A stretch of 64,000 nucleotides of DNA from Flaccisagitta enflata (GCA_965153355.1 OZ231127.1:54498001-54562000); one strand, 5' to 3'. Positions 23,327 to 35,735 are shown, numbered from the stretch's first letter. Notes: generated by a model not told the origin, from the letters alone. Program-made: numbers and translations.

Positions 23327-23514
23327 GAGACCAATCAAGAGACCAATGAAGTGAGTGAATCAATAGACCAGGAAAGAGACCAATCAAGAGGCCAGTCAAA
23401 AGACCAATCAAGCGAGTTGAAATATGCATTTGCGCAACTACGAATTCAACCAACAGATTATGAATATACTTAAAAATTTAATCTTTGAGCAACAATATCT
23501 GTCATTCTTTCTCT

Positions 23515-23529
23515 CATTCTTTCTCTCAT

Positions 23530-23592
<63 letters not shown>

Positions 23593-23593
23593 A
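23515..23593. repeat. (CTTT)n, left of family 1 insertion
   Basis: About 18 units, interrupted at 23594 by a family 1 element and resumed at 23778. Confidence 0.97.
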
Positions 23594-23776
23594 TTTTTAG
23601 TTGCGGCTACGCAACTCTATAGGAGGCTTTGTCCGTCCGTCCATTGGTTGGTTGGTTGGTCGGTCCGTGGACATGAGTCGAAAAGTGAGGAAATGAGCGT
23701 TTTAGAACATTGCGGACAGTTGCATTTCCGCCCCTGCCCACTCGTTCGCAACTGATGGCCGTGTATCTGGCCTTGT

Positions 23777-23777
<1 letters not shown>
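23594..23777 (-). mobile_element. Family 1 element inserted in a (CTTT)n array
   Basis: Tip AGTTGCGGCTACGCAACT, distal arm GTTCGCAACT, 5' end GTATCTGGCCTTGTT. Both flanks are (CTTT)n. Confidence 0.9.
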
Positions 23778-23840
<63 letters not shown>

Positions 23841-24036
23841 TTTTTCTTTCGCTCTCTCTCTCTCTTTCTTTCTTTCTTCCGTCCCTCCTTCCTTCCTTCC
23901 TTCCTTCCTTCCTTCCTTCCTTCCTTCCTTCCTTCCTTTCTTTCTTTTTTTCTTTCTCTCTTTCTTTCATCCTTTCATTCCTTCATTCACTCATTCTTCC
24001 TTTCTTCCTTTCTTTCTTTCCTTCTTTCTTTCATTC
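23778..24036. repeat. (CTTT)n / (CTTC)n compound array
   Basis: CTTT units, then about 14 CCTT units (23877-23937), then mixed TTTC/ATTC units. Confidence 0.97.
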
Positions 24037-24205
24037 TTGTCGCTTGCAAAGCAACTGTAAGAGGGCGTTTTCGTGGAAGGGTTTGTCTGTACATGTGAAA
24101 TCAAACGTTTTCTGATCCGTACTGCTCCTGTCCAGTCTCTACACGGCCCACCTACCCCATTACTGCCCCTGCCCACCTGCAAGTGACTACTTTTTGGTCC
24201 GGTAT
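24037..24205 (-). mobile_element. Family 1 element with a distinct arm
   Basis: Tip GTCGCTTGCAAAGCAACT; distal arm TGCAAGTGACT complements the outer strand; CCCCTGCCCACC precedes it. The 5' end is worn (GGTCCGGTATGAGGG). Confidence 0.7.
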
Positions 24206-24481
24206 GAGGGGTAGTCTTTCTTTTTTATCTCTTTTGTTCAATATCTCACCTCCTTTTTTCCTTTTTTTGTGAGAAAGCAAGCAAACTAGATAGCAATCTA
24301 GCAAGCAATAAAGTAAACAAGCATCACTCTTAGTATTGATTATAGTTCTTGGTTTAATCATTTATCAATACTCATCATTAAGGGTTTCATTTTTATTCGA
24401 AACCTTATTTAAAAAGTAAGCTTTCAGGTTTTACATTTTGCTTATTTTGATGAGCGGGAAATTGATGGGACCCAACTGAGT

Positions 24482-24618
24482 GCGGAATAACAAATTTGCA
24501 TGGAAAATGAAAAAATGGAAAAAACAAAAACATCAGACATTACTAAAATACATTTTTTAAGGTCTGATGTTTTCAGAAATGCAAAATCTTCATCCGCGTT
24601 GGAGATTTGTTATTCCGC
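24482..24618. mobile_element. 137-bp palindromic MITE-like element
   Basis: GCGGAATAACAAATTT opposes AGATTTGTTATTCCGC at the ends; ACATCAGAC opposes GTCTGATGT inside. Confidence 0.7.
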
Positions 24619-25402
24619 GGTTTGAAAATGTTTTTTTCAAAAATGGCAAATGAGCATGTTGGAACTCGAAAAATTTACAAAATCGATATTTAACTTTGAC
24701 CAAATGTTACGAAATTTGGTGTGCATGTAGGTGGCTGTTTTCCCCAACTACAGTAAAAATTTCATTTTTTAACTCCAATAGGAAGTGCCATAAATAAAAA
24801 AAAGAAATTTTACTGTCATTTTTTCTAAGTTTTCATTGTAACCTGACATTTTTTACAACATTTGTGTAAAGGACAAGATAAAATGGAAATAAACATCGCA
24901 AAAATTTTGTATATTAGTACCAAATAAGTATAAGCAGACCTGTAAAAAAGAAATAACCATAGGACTCCAACTGTGTCGGTGATATTATCAAGAAATTGGT
25001 GCATGAAAATGTGTGTCTGCTGATTTCGTTTATTTTCATCAATTTTTTTCCCTTTTCTTAACATATTTGCTGTCTAAAGCCCTTAAAAAGTGGATGACAT
25101 TAAATAAAATATTGTTAGTGTGTGTGATACACATGACGAAGCAGTTTTGAGACAAAATCGGACGATTTGATGCAGACAAATATGCGGGAAATGTGCTGAA
25201 ATTAGAGTGTTATAAATTGGTTCATGCTGTCTTATGTAAGATAATAATGGATTTTGACTTGCGTAACACCTTCTTACTGGCAAAATTTTCCTGAAAGTCT
25301 ATCAGCGTCGTCTTGTGCTCTTGACATTTGTAGAAAATTGTACCGTATTCATTGTTTTTTCAAGGCCTGAATATCAACAAATATCGCGTTCTCTCTCTGC
25401 AG

Positions 25403-25534
25403 GAACAGAGCTTCACCCTTTTCTGAAATTTAGATCTAATCTTCTAATGATATTGTCCGATTCGGACCTGTTGCAGGATCGTCAAGATTGGGGTCCATGG
25501 ATGGAACTCAAACAGACTGATAAGATGAACCAAG
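25403..25534 (+). CDS. Candidate internal exon of an unrecognised host gene
   Basis: A 132-bp open segment is bounded by a polypyrimidine tract plus AG (TCTCTCTGCAG ending at 25402) and a GTACTT donor at 25535. It is read with one base left over from the previous codon. The peptide is non-repetitive and protein-like: TELHPFLKFRSN, then LLMILSDSDLLQDRQD, WGPWMELKQTDK and MNQ. The length is a multiple of three, so it could be skipped or included without a frameshift. I do not recognise a family and found no partner exons nearby. It could be a chance open stretch; the two consistent splice sites and normal composition in such a repeat-rich window are the only support. Confidence 0.33.
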
Positions 25535-25982
25535 GTACTTACAAACCCGTACAACGATGGACGTTCTAAACATGAGCAGGAAATCACTTCACTGCAAGAG
25601 CTTAGTTTTGGGGTATTACCCTACACTTCCAGAAATGTTTTGGTCAAGCGTTTTTTTAATTTTCAGACGGAAGAATAAATGAAAAATAATTTTTGACGGT
25701 TCTTACGGCAAGCTTTTTTCGCGCTCTTTTTCTTTCTATTTTTCAGCGGACTTTTCTATTCATAATTTTCTTAATAACTCATGGGGGAATTTTGTTTACA
25801 AAAGAAATCAAGGAGTAGAATGCCATGGAAACCACCGGACACAGCTTCATCAAATGTACAAATTCGGAAATACTCAATATTTTCCTGTGATCTAGACATG
25901 CACATGAAGATGAGGGTGTGAGAGAATGATTAGACTGATTTGTGATGAAAATGAGGTCAAAATGAGGTCAATACTAATCAAG

Positions 25983-26025
25983 TACCAGTAATGGCGGCTA
26001 TCGTCGTGAGGAAAAAAGTCGTAAG
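25983..26025 (+). repeat. Short GGCGnCT..CGTCGT repeat, copy 2
   Basis: TACCAGTAATGGCGGCTATC then GTCGTGAGGAAAAAAGTCGT. Confidence 0.55.
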
Positions 26026-26453
26026 CATTGGCTAGTTTTCACCAAGCTTTTGAATTTAGTGACTGCAAATTCTTTTATTTGTTAGAATCAATGTAGAGCA
26101 ATTGTATGTATAGATTGCATAGAAAATCAAATAAAAATAGGACTGAGCCAAATGAGCTAGATGAGCTAAAATACTCAAAATCATTTATACCGATGACCAG
26201 CTATGCTCACTCACATGCATTTTTTTGTATTTGCATGCTCAGAAATTAACCAAATGATTTTTTTATTTATCGTGTTTTAGATCAGATAAAAGAATTGAGC
26301 TAAATGAGCTAAAATGCTAAAAAGCGCCTTCACAGTTGAGTAGCTATGCTCATAAACATGTTTTCTTGTATTTGCATTCTCAAACAAACACGCGTACACT
26401 ACTTTATTGATCCTGCATGAAATTTTAAAAAATAAAAAAAAGTTCAATTTGAA

Positions 26454-26636
26454 TTTTTAGTTGCGGACACGCAACTATATAAGAGGCTTTGTCGGTCCGT
26501 TGGTCGGTCCGTTGGTCGGTCCGTTGGTTGGTCCGTTGGTCGGTCCGTTGGTGAGCACGAGTTGAAAAGTGTGAAAACGCCCATTTCCGCTCCTGCCCAC
26601 CTGTCTGCAACTGATGGCTGTGTATCCGGCCTTGTT
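26454..26636 (-). mobile_element. Family 1 element, compact (183 bp)
   Basis: Tip AGTTGCGGACACGCAACT, five GGTCGGTCCGTT units, GAGTTGAAAAGTGTGAAAAC, CCTGCCCACC, distal arm GTCTGCAACT and GTATCCGGCCTTGTT. Confidence 0.9.
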
Positions 26637-27330
26637 CATAGATAAAAGAAATCAAAATGAAAAAACATTTATCATAGAAAATTCTGGTTGGCGCCAAATG
26701 AAAGAGAATTATCAAATTTACATAACCTTTTAATTTTGTCCAAGGGTGCAATCAGCCGAATAAGATCCTCAACTTTTGCATAAGAAAATAAAAACCATGT
26801 TCTCTTGAATATGTCAAAAAGTCAAAAACTGACTTCGACTTTATACCCGACTACTTCTGAATGACATCTATATCGTGTATGTTACACAATACTTGGATAC
26901 ATGCGCAAAGTATGTCCGTTCTATCTTTTTATAACACTCAGCTTTTTGGGTGCAAACGAACTATTTTTTTATGATTACCCCTGCCTAAATGATTAGTTAG
27001 CTTGTGACTGCCACTACCTACCAAGGTGAGCATTGAAATTTGTTGTGTCATAGAACCTACCGTCTCTCTTCGAAATGCCTCCATTTGTCATTGTGATGAG
27101 ATTTGCTAAACTTTTTGACCCCCTGACAAGATCCTTTAAAGGGCCAACCCCCCCTTTCTACAGCGATAACAGCCGATCAAAAATATGCTCCTCTGAAGCT
27201 CCTATCTTTTCCTATGGTTATTTAATGGGGGGGGGGGGGGTTATGTTATGTAGAGATGCCACTGTAAATTGGATTACTGATCCTTCCATCGGAGATACAA
27301 CAGGACAAAAATAGTTTTAGAATTCGATAG
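26637..27330. other. Low-copy sequence, nothing recognised
   Basis: Includes a G12 run at 27228-27240; no supported feature. Confidence 0.5.
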
Positions 27331-27336
27331 TTTTGC

Positions 27337-28026
27337 TTTTTGGGCAGCGGCCCCGAAGGGGACAAAGTCCTGTAGAACACAGGGGGACTTTCTTTCGTCT
27401 GTCCGTCCATCCGTTTGTTCGTTCGTTCGTTAGTCCCCCCCTCATCAGACCCCTCAGACCTCAAATCCAGCCTCTCAGGCCTCAAATCTGGCCTCTCGGG
27501 CCTCAAATCCAGCCTCTCAGGCCTCGAATCTGGCCTCTCAGGCCCTAATTTTGGCCTCTCAGGCCTCAAATCTGGCCTCTCAGGCCTCAAATCTGGCCTC
27601 TCAGGCCCAAATCCAAATTCTCAGGCCTCAAACCTGGCCTCTTATACTTCAAATTAGGCCTCTCAGGCCTCAAATCAGCCATCTAAACCTCAATTTATTG
27701 CTCTCAGGCTTCAAATCAGTCCTCTGGCCTTTCAAGCCTTAATCCAGCTCTCTCAAGCTTCAAGTCAGCTCTCTTAAGCTTCCAATCGGCATTCTCAAGC
27801 CTTAAATCAGCCTTCTTAAACCTCAGTTTAGGCTCTTGAATACCTTCAGTCAGCCCTCTATAGCATCTCATCAACTTCTTCAGGTAGGACAAACGAAAGT
27901 CCCCCTGTGTTCTAAAGGACTTCCTCCCCTTCGGGGCCGCTGCCCTGCTTCCCCTCACTGCATTTCACAATCACTCAAAGCAGGGCAACGGGTATCGCTG
28001 ACCAAATATTGCCCTTGGGCGACCTG
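27337..28026 (-). mobile_element. Family 3 element (copy B2), complete
   Basis: Reversed: TTTTTGGGCAGCGGCCCC, CTGTAGAACACAGGGGGACT, a CCGTCCATCCGTTTGTTCG stretch and CCTCTCAGGCCTCAAATCTGG units (21 bp, 27445-27720). A diverged array, the inverse arm (GTCCCCCTGTGTTCTAAAGG), GCAACGGGTATCGCTGACC and GCCCTTGGGCGACCTGTT follow. Same order as the nested copy at 22420. Confidence 0.9.
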
Positions 28027-28817
28027 TTCTGCTCGTTTCATCTCGAACATATTAGATAATTAAGACAAAGCTATGACGTTATTAATCAATTTTGTCGATG
28101 GCTCGTCATCTGATCGAGGAAGGCTCAGTTGTAGAATTGAAAGGCACTAACACCTGTTTCACAATTATTGATACTGGTTGTAATCAAGAGTTAAAAAATC
28201 TGTATTTCTCTCATGAAAAAGCTTCTGTTCACTAATAAAATTCTTACATGATATATTGATACAGAAAATAATACCTATTGGAGTATATGCAAAAATCAAA
28301 ACTATTGAATTGATGGAAACTCCTGTCAGTGTCGTTCCTCGATCCTTGTTTTTTTATCATCAAAAAAAGTTTGACAATTTTGAGATTGCAAAAACCTATC
28401 AAGATCAAGTCCAATATGCACAAGATTTTAGGTGAATAACAATCATGATCATAGTATTTCTGACTCAAATGTTATCAAAATCCGTTGAATATTTTGACCA
28501 ATATAAAACATTTTATAGTATTTCTTATGTTTGAAATTTCTGCTTTACATCATGAAATTTTTGTATTCTGATTCTGATTTACACCTTTAAGGGAGCAGTC
28601 CAAACTAGTTTTGGTGACTTCTTGTTGCACATGTCATAAAACATTTTGACATAATATTCTGGCTCACTTCAGTTCAAGATTCATTAGAGTCAGCATGTAT
28701 CTTCTATTGTTTTTCCCTTATGGAAGCAGTATCAATAATTGTCAAACAGGCGCTAGAGCCATATTGACTAATTCAAGATCAAGAAGCATGGTATAAATCG
28801 CAGAACTCAAGTCAAAG
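28027..28817. other. Low-copy A/T-rich sequence
   Basis: No supported gene or repeat. Confidence 0.5.
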
Positions 28818-29300
28818 ATTACTCTTAGGGGCTTTGTCCATCTGCTGGTCCGTCCATCTGCTCATTCATAATGATTGAGCCAAAAAGTGTAAAAAACGCG
28901 CATTTCTGCCTCCCACCTCCGCTACGTCTGTCAGAGTGCCCAGAAAAGCCAAAATTGTACTTCGCCTGGCAAAAATATTTTTCCTTTGTAAAAATGCTTT
29001 CAAATGAGCCATTTTACGACTTTCAAATCAATTGGGATCCATCTTTAGGGTGAGTTTGAAGATTACATTGAATCATCATTAGATTCTTTTTTGTATTATG
29101 CAAATTTTGTCTCTCATACAGATCTATGGAAACTTCAAAGTCGTCCTAAAGATGGTTCCCGATTGATTTTAAAATTGCGCATTGGCTCATTTGAGAGCAT
29201 TTTTGCAAAGGAAAAATATTTTTGCCAGGCGAAGTACAATTTTAGCTTTTCTGGGCACTCTGACAGACGTAACCTCCGCCCGCAAACGATTTTGTAACCC
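28818..29300 (-). mobile_element. Worn family 1 element interrupted by a TIR transposon
   Basis: GAGGCTTT-like start (AGGGGCTTTGTCCATCTGC), GTCCGTCCATCTGC core, AAAGTGTAAAAAACGCGC, then a break at 28915, resuming CCGCAAACGATTTTGTAACC. Confidence 0.55.
28923..29271. mobile_element. 349-bp TIR element with 8-bp target duplication
   Basis: TACGTCTGTCAGAGTGCCCA begins the left arm; the right end is its exact complement. Arms pair for about 130-145 bp. ACCTCCGC occurs immediately on both sides (28915-28922 and 29272-29279). An 8-bp duplication suits hAT- or P-type transposition. No transposase; non-autonomous. Confidence 0.88.
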
Positions 29301-29796
29301 CTCCTTACTTGTTTTATAATGTAGAGGGTGCTATAGCAACTTAGATTTTCCATTTCAAAATGTCTGGGGCCATAGGCAACCCTTACCACAATGCCACTTA
29401 TCCCCATAAGTGCGCTGGGTGGATCGTCAAACCTTTGCGTGTTCGATAGACCGACCGACCGACTGACAGACAGATACTGAAAAGTATCCATCTGATTCGT
29501 CAACCACCTCAAAATATTGAAAATAAACAGATGTATTTGATAATCTCTCTTAATACATACAACTGCAAATCGCGTTGTAGTAATTGTGTACATCCTTCTG
29601 ATTTCTTTCTCCTCCTGTCTCGTGCTGTTGTGCTTTCGGATAAAGATGAGACGATTATCCGGAATCCCGCCCCTCTGACGCCCACTCTCAGCAGGCGACC
29701 ATCCAACCAAAAGAATCACTCCACGCCGACAACAACCTCAATATCCATCTTTACTTTTACCATTGACTTTCTCTCCTGCCTTTCTCCTTTTCTCTC

Positions 29797-29804
<8 letters not shown>

Positions 29805-29874
<70 letters not shown>
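29805..29874. repeat. (CT)n microsatellite
   Basis: About 70 bp. Confidence 0.98.
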
Positions 29875-29878
<4 letters not shown>

Positions 29879-29952
29879 GCAGCCATGTTTGCCTTTTTTT
29901 CTCTGTTTATAATCATCATGACTTTCCTTGCCTTTCTTCTTTTCAAATATTT

Positions 29953-30330
29953 CTTTTTAGTTGCGGACACGCAACTCTATAAGAGGCTTTGTCCGTCTGT
30001 CGTTCCGTTGGTCCATCCGCCCGTCCGTCCGACCGTCCGTCCATCCGACCATCCGTCCGTCCGTCCATCCGTCAGTCCGTCCGTCCGTCCGTCCGTCCGT
30101 CTGTCTGTCCATCCGTCCGTCCGTCCGTCCGTCCGTCCGTCCGTCTGTCCGTCCGTCGGTCCATCCGTCCGTCGGTCCATGATGATCGAGTTGAAAAGTG
30201 GGAAAACAAGCGTATTAGACACTTTCTGTGTAAATTTGTGTCAGTGAGGGTGAGGGTTGGAGTGTGGATGGGGGTTGGATGCCCCTGCCCACCCATCTGC
30301 AACGAAATTATGACCCTGCGTAACTTGTTT
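29953..30330 (-). mobile_element. Family 1 element, subtype III, with expanded GTCC core
   Basis: Tip AGTTGCGGACACGCAACT. The (CCGT/CCAT)n core spans about 180 bp (30000-30180), the longest in the window. GATCGAGTTGAAAAGTGGG, GGATGCCCCTGCCCACC and TGACCCTGCGTAACTTGTTT follow. Confidence 0.88.
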
Positions 30331-30499
30331 CGATTTTCGATTTCTGTGATTAAGGACTACTTGCTTTACATTCTGTTTGTAAGTCTGTAGGTTTGTGTCG
30401 CGGCCTTAGTAACCCCTAGTATTTGTCACTGCCAGCCTGTCACCTTGCCTGAATGTCCTTCTGTTCTGTCTTCTCTTTCCTTGTATCTAACCAATTCAG

Positions 30500-30591
<92 letters not shown>
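30500..30591. repeat. (CT)n microsatellite
   Basis: About 90 bp. Confidence 0.98.
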
Positions 30592-30594
<3 letters not shown>

Positions 30595-30699
30595 TCCTTG
30601 CCCTCATCTTTCTTTCTCGTGTCAGCCCAGGCGTTTCATGGTTTCAAAACTATGATGATGACTCGCGTCTCTTGAAGGTAAAGATCAGGTTACCCCCAT

Positions 30700-30702
<3 letters not shown>

Positions 30703-30782
<80 letters not shown>
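30703..30782. repeat. (CT)n microsatellite
   Basis: About 80 bp. Confidence 0.98.
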
Positions 30783-30785
<3 letters not shown>

Positions 30786-31008
30786 ACCCGCGTGGAAAAG
30801 GCTGACAGAAATTTTTCAAGGCATTGGTTTGACAGGTAATCTTGGGCATGATGGGGGATAGGAAGAGATAGGCTCAAACCAGGAGCGAGAAAAAGACCGG
30901 AACAAACACCTCCCAGGCAAAAAAATAGGAAAAAGACAGAGGGACACAGAGACGGTGAGAGAGAGAAAGACTGAAAGAAAGCAAGCAGTATGGAGAGCAA
31001 AAGAAAGC

Positions 31009-31397
<389 letters not shown>

Positions 31398-31446
31398 GGG
31401 TATATATGGTGGATTTGAGATGGAAAGAAAGAGAGATAGCAAGATT

Positions 31447-31644
31447 GAAACAAGTGACGCGGGGTCGCAATATGTGATGATATCGTTGCGGACTGGTAGG
31501 TAGGGGCGTCCAACACCCCCCCCCACATAATGACATTAAGCATCTAAAACATTCTTTTTACCATTTTTACTCGCGCTTACAGACGGTCCGACAACCGAAC
31601 GGACAGACAGAGCCTCTTTTAGAATTGCTGTTTGCAACTAAAAA
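31447..31644 (+). mobile_element. Family 1 element, subtype III
   Basis: GAAACAAGTGACGCGGGGTC, arm GTTGCGGACTGG, GGGGCGTCCAACACCC, GGTCCGACAACCGAACGGAC core and worn tip ATTGCTGTTTGCAACTAAAA. Confidence 0.8.
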
Positions 31645-31740
31645 GAAACAGAGATTGAAAGGGGAGGGGGAAAGAAAGGATATATTGAGTAAAAAAGAAA
31701 GAACAAAAGTAAGGAAAACAAAAAGTAAGAACGTAATAAT

Positions 31741-32513
31741 AGTCGCAAAAGCGTAAGATGATCAGCGGTACCCGTTGCCCCTAAGTTAGGGCGTGTTTCT
31801 AGTGATGACCAAAAACGCGTTTGTTCCTGTGAAACGCGATCGCAGCGTGAACACATATTCGAGAATTTCAACCATCCCACGAGGGAGTGACCGAAGTGAG
31901 TGAGCGAGCCCGTGAATAGAGCGAGCGAGTGAAGCAAGCATAGCGAAGTGGAGTGGAATGAGTGGAGTGAGCCATGCGAGCGAACAAACGTAGCGAGCGA
32001 CCGAGTGGCCGGTTAAAAACGCGATTGTCTTTGACTAGAAACGCCCCCTTAGTCTGTGATAGGTAGACCATTATGTAAGATGAGGAAGTGAGAGGGGCAG
32101 CGGCCTTGAAGGAGCCAATGACCTATGCTGGGGTAGGATTTAATCAATCAGACTAGGATATAAGACTCAAGGCTGGGATTAGAGCTATGAGGCTGGGATT
32201 TGAGCCGTGAGGCCGGGATTTGAGCCACAAGGCTGAGATTTGAGCTTTATGGATGGGATTGAAGTCTCCAGGCGGAGATTGGAGCCTTGAGGTGGGGATC
32301 GGAGCTTTGAGGTTGGGGTTGGAGCTTTGGGGCTGGGATTGGATCCTCGATGCTCAAATAGGAGCCTTGAGGCTGGGATTGGAGCATCGAGTCTAGAATT
32401 TGGGCTTCAAAGCTGGGAGGGGGGGGTACAAAGAAGAGGAAGGCGAAGGAAAAGTAGGAGGAGAAAATCTCCCATAAGTGGGAGTGCATAGACTGGGGCC
32501 GCTGCCCAAAAAG
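31741..32513 (+). mobile_element. Family 2 element (copy A3) carrying a nested MITE
   Basis: AGTCGCAAAAGCGTAAGATG, ATCAGCGGTACCCGTTGCCC, [MITE 31789-32048], GGGGCAGCGGCC, a 20-bp array (GGCTGGGATTGGAGCCTTGA type, 32160-32415), a GGAGGAGAAAATCTCCCATA stretch and GGGGCCGCTGCCCAAAAAG. Confidence 0.8.
31789..32048. mobile_element. Harbinger-like MITE (260 bp) with TTA duplication
   Basis: Ends GGGCGTGTTTCTAGT and ACTAGAAACGCCCCC (13 of 15 complementary), each flanked by TTA (31786-31788, 32049-32051). The interior has GCGAGCGAGTGAAGC and GAGTGGAGTGAG runs. A 3-bp TTA duplication and G-rich tip suit PIF/Harbinger. Confidence 0.8.
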
Positions 32514-32798
32514 AAGGACTAAAGCGTAAAACAAGAAAAAGAAAAAAGAAAAGAAGAAGATTGCGAGACGGATGCTGCGTGAGGACCCATTCTTTATCGA
32601 TAGAGGCAGAAGAGCGTAAAGTTTTTTTTATGTGAGATAATCATGGTTTATGGAAAAGGTGGTTGATGAACGATCTCCCGATGGAAAGACAAAACCAACC
32701 GGCCTGGCTCAGTCAAGTCTGAGCCTTCCCAAAAAGCATCTCCATTTTTCAGACTTGGCTCGCACTTCAAAATCCGCCTCTTCTTTTTCCTGAGTACA

Positions 32799-32880
32799 TT
32801 TTTAGGCCCGCTAAAGCACCTCTATGCATAAAAGGCTGTGTCCGTCGGTCGGTCGGTTGAACGCGCAACGTTGTTGTCCG
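32799..32880 (-). mobile_element. Family 1 fragment with GCACCT-type arm
   Basis: TTTTTAGGCCCGCTAAAGCA, CCTCTATGC and GTGTCCGTCGGTCGGTCGG; resembles the 50352 copy. The 5' end is not found. Confidence 0.55.
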
Positions 32881-33500
32881 GCGATCCACAGATCTATGCC
32901 TAAATCAGTGAATTCTAGTTTATTCTATTCGCTCTTGGATTTTCATCACACGCTTCTTTTAGATGTTTTTCTTCTTCCAAATAAGTCAATATTCTGGTCT
33001 ATAGTGCATGAGCCCAGCTCTTTCTCGCAAAACATTTATACAACTCGCAAGTGCAACTATACTCCGCCCACTACGATTCCTATCTACCAAACTCTACATG
33101 ACATCGCTTCAAGAGCAGTATCGATTCAAACTTTAAAAAAAGATTGTTATAGATTTTTAACCAAACTTGTGCTTCAGCAACAACTGCAAAGAGAGAGGAT
33201 GAAATATACGAATTTAATGCGATCGGAATGGGGCAGTATAATCGTCAAAACGTTGATAACGTGATATGAAAGGCAAATATGAACGAGTGCACAGACGGAC
33301 GGGTGAAGGCTCCTTGGTAGCGATTCAATCCGTCCTTCTTAGCACCGCCGCGCTGCCTAACAAGCAAGTGATTACCGAGTCACATCAGCTGCAACTAAAA
33401 AACACCGATAAGGCGATATCGAATACCTAATTAACTCGTACATTATCGATTTTGGTTTTTATTTTCGACTTTCTTTCTCTTTTGTTCTTCATTCTTTACC
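32881..33500. other. Low-copy sequence, nothing recognised
   Basis: An open frame to 33264 has protein-like stretches (ASRAVSIQTLKKDCYRFLTK) but no domain I can name and no splice support. Confidence 0.4.
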
Positions 33501-33892
33501 TCTTCCACCCTTCTTGGATAATTTAGCGCTTTCTTTCTTCTATATCATATTATGTTTCTTACTTCCTTTCTCTTTTGTTCTTCATTCTTTACCTCATCCA
33601 ACCTTCTTGGATATTCTACCACTTTTTTCTCTCATTTTCTCTCATCAACCCTCGCCTGTCATCTATCCTGCCTCACCTACTCCCACTTCCTCCCTCATTC
33701 TTACTGTAAAGTATCCACTACCTCATTCCTGCTCACCCCCAGCTTTCTTAAAACTTTCCTCCCTGCTCATACGATGTGGCCTCCCTTTCTCCACAGACGT
33801 TGAATTGAACTATCGTTCCCTGGCGCTCTCCTACGCCCTCCTCAGCCATAACTCCCTACTTTCTCTTGATACTCTTTGCATAACTCACCCTT

Positions 33893-33896
<4 letters not shown>

Positions 33897-33959
<63 letters not shown>
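33897..33959. repeat. (CT)n microsatellite
   Basis: About 62 bp. Confidence 0.98.
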
Positions 33960-33963
<4 letters not shown>

Positions 33964-34088
33964 ATCTCATTTGCCCAAAATTGGAGCGAATGATGAGGCG
34001 AAAAAATTCCGACATTACGGATGATGACGGGAGGTGGAACAACGACATGGACTACGGGCATGGTATTGGGCAAGGTATATTTACCAGC

Positions 34089-34620
<532 letters not shown>

Positions 34621-34761
34621 GCGAATTTCGGCTGCACACGATGGTGAAACCCGAGACGCGAATCTCGGATGAAGCAAAGGTGGAAACTGGAAAGGCAATC
34701 TCAGTCGGAACCATAATTCATGGACGACTCCCTTCGAAAAAAAAAAAGATGCCGTCGAGAG

Positions 34762-34928
<167 letters not shown>

Positions 34929-35141
34929 ACACGACGACAGCTAAGTAAAAGAAAGAAGTGTAAGAATATTTAACTAAGAAGTGTTATTTTGAAGTGTAAG
35001 GTAGAAGGCAACGAAAAGGATGGAATTGCTAAGGTAGGGGTCGAGAAACATTTTATGATTGGGGTCGGGATGGGACGAGCGTTTGAAAAGGCTAACAATG
35101 TTAGCAACGAGAAACTTAGGTTGCGAACCTGTATAAAGAGG

Positions 35142-35310
35142 AAACAAGGCCGGATACACGGCTACCCTAGTCGCGTGCGGGTGGGCAGTGGCAATATTTG
35201 AGGTCAGTGGAGCATTTGGGCAGGAGCAGTAGAGCCAAAACCCCTATTAACGCCGAAACAGTAAAGTGTGACGGACGGACTGACAAAGCGGGGTGTAGAC
35301 TTTTACGGCA
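35142..35310 (+). mobile_element. Family 1 element
   Basis: AAACAAGGCCGGATACACGG, arm AGTCGCGTGCGGGTGGGCAG, AGCATTTGGGCAGGAGCAGT, AGTGTGACGGACGGACTGAC and GCGGGGTGTAGA; the tip is lost. Confidence 0.82.
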
Positions 35311-35514
35311 GATCCTAAGATTGATTACGACGCAGGTTTTAAGAGATTGTATGGAGGAAGCGGCAAAATATGTGGGTGACAAAGTCTTCTATTTCAGGCT
35401 TTGGTGACAAACATTTAATTTAAGAAAGCTGCAACATAAAAGCCAAGAGACTAGGTTACTAGAAGGAGGGTAAGAGCGTCAGATAAGCGCGAAGATCATG
35501 GATCGCGAAAGTGC

Positions 35515-35735
35515 AAAACAAGACAGTAAACACGACTACCGTAGTCGCGTGCAGACGGGATGGGGTAGTGATGAAATAGACAAAATGCAGAATTCAGAAC
35601 GATACAATAACATCAAAATCACTCATGAATGCCAGGTTGTGCAAAAAAAAAAGAGAAAAAAAAAAAAAAAAGAATGACCGACTGACCAACGGATAGTCAG
35701 CCGGACCAACAAGCGCAATGTGGTGTACAGTAGCG
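35515..35735 (+). mobile_element. Family 1 element, worn
   Basis: AAACAAGACAGTAAACACGA, arm GTAGTCGCGTGCAGACGGG, A-rich spacer, ACCGACTGACCAACGGATAG and TGGTGTACAGTAGCG. Confidence 0.65.

Noticed and set aside
28871-29053. Frame with LSECPEKPKLYFAWQKYFSF, also present inverted at 29135
   Set aside because: It is the two arms of the TIR element read in opposite directions, not a duplicated protein.
29961-30182. SVRPSVRPSV-type repeat protein
   Set aside because: Arises from the GTCC core of a family 1 element; the same peptide pattern appears at every family 1 copy.
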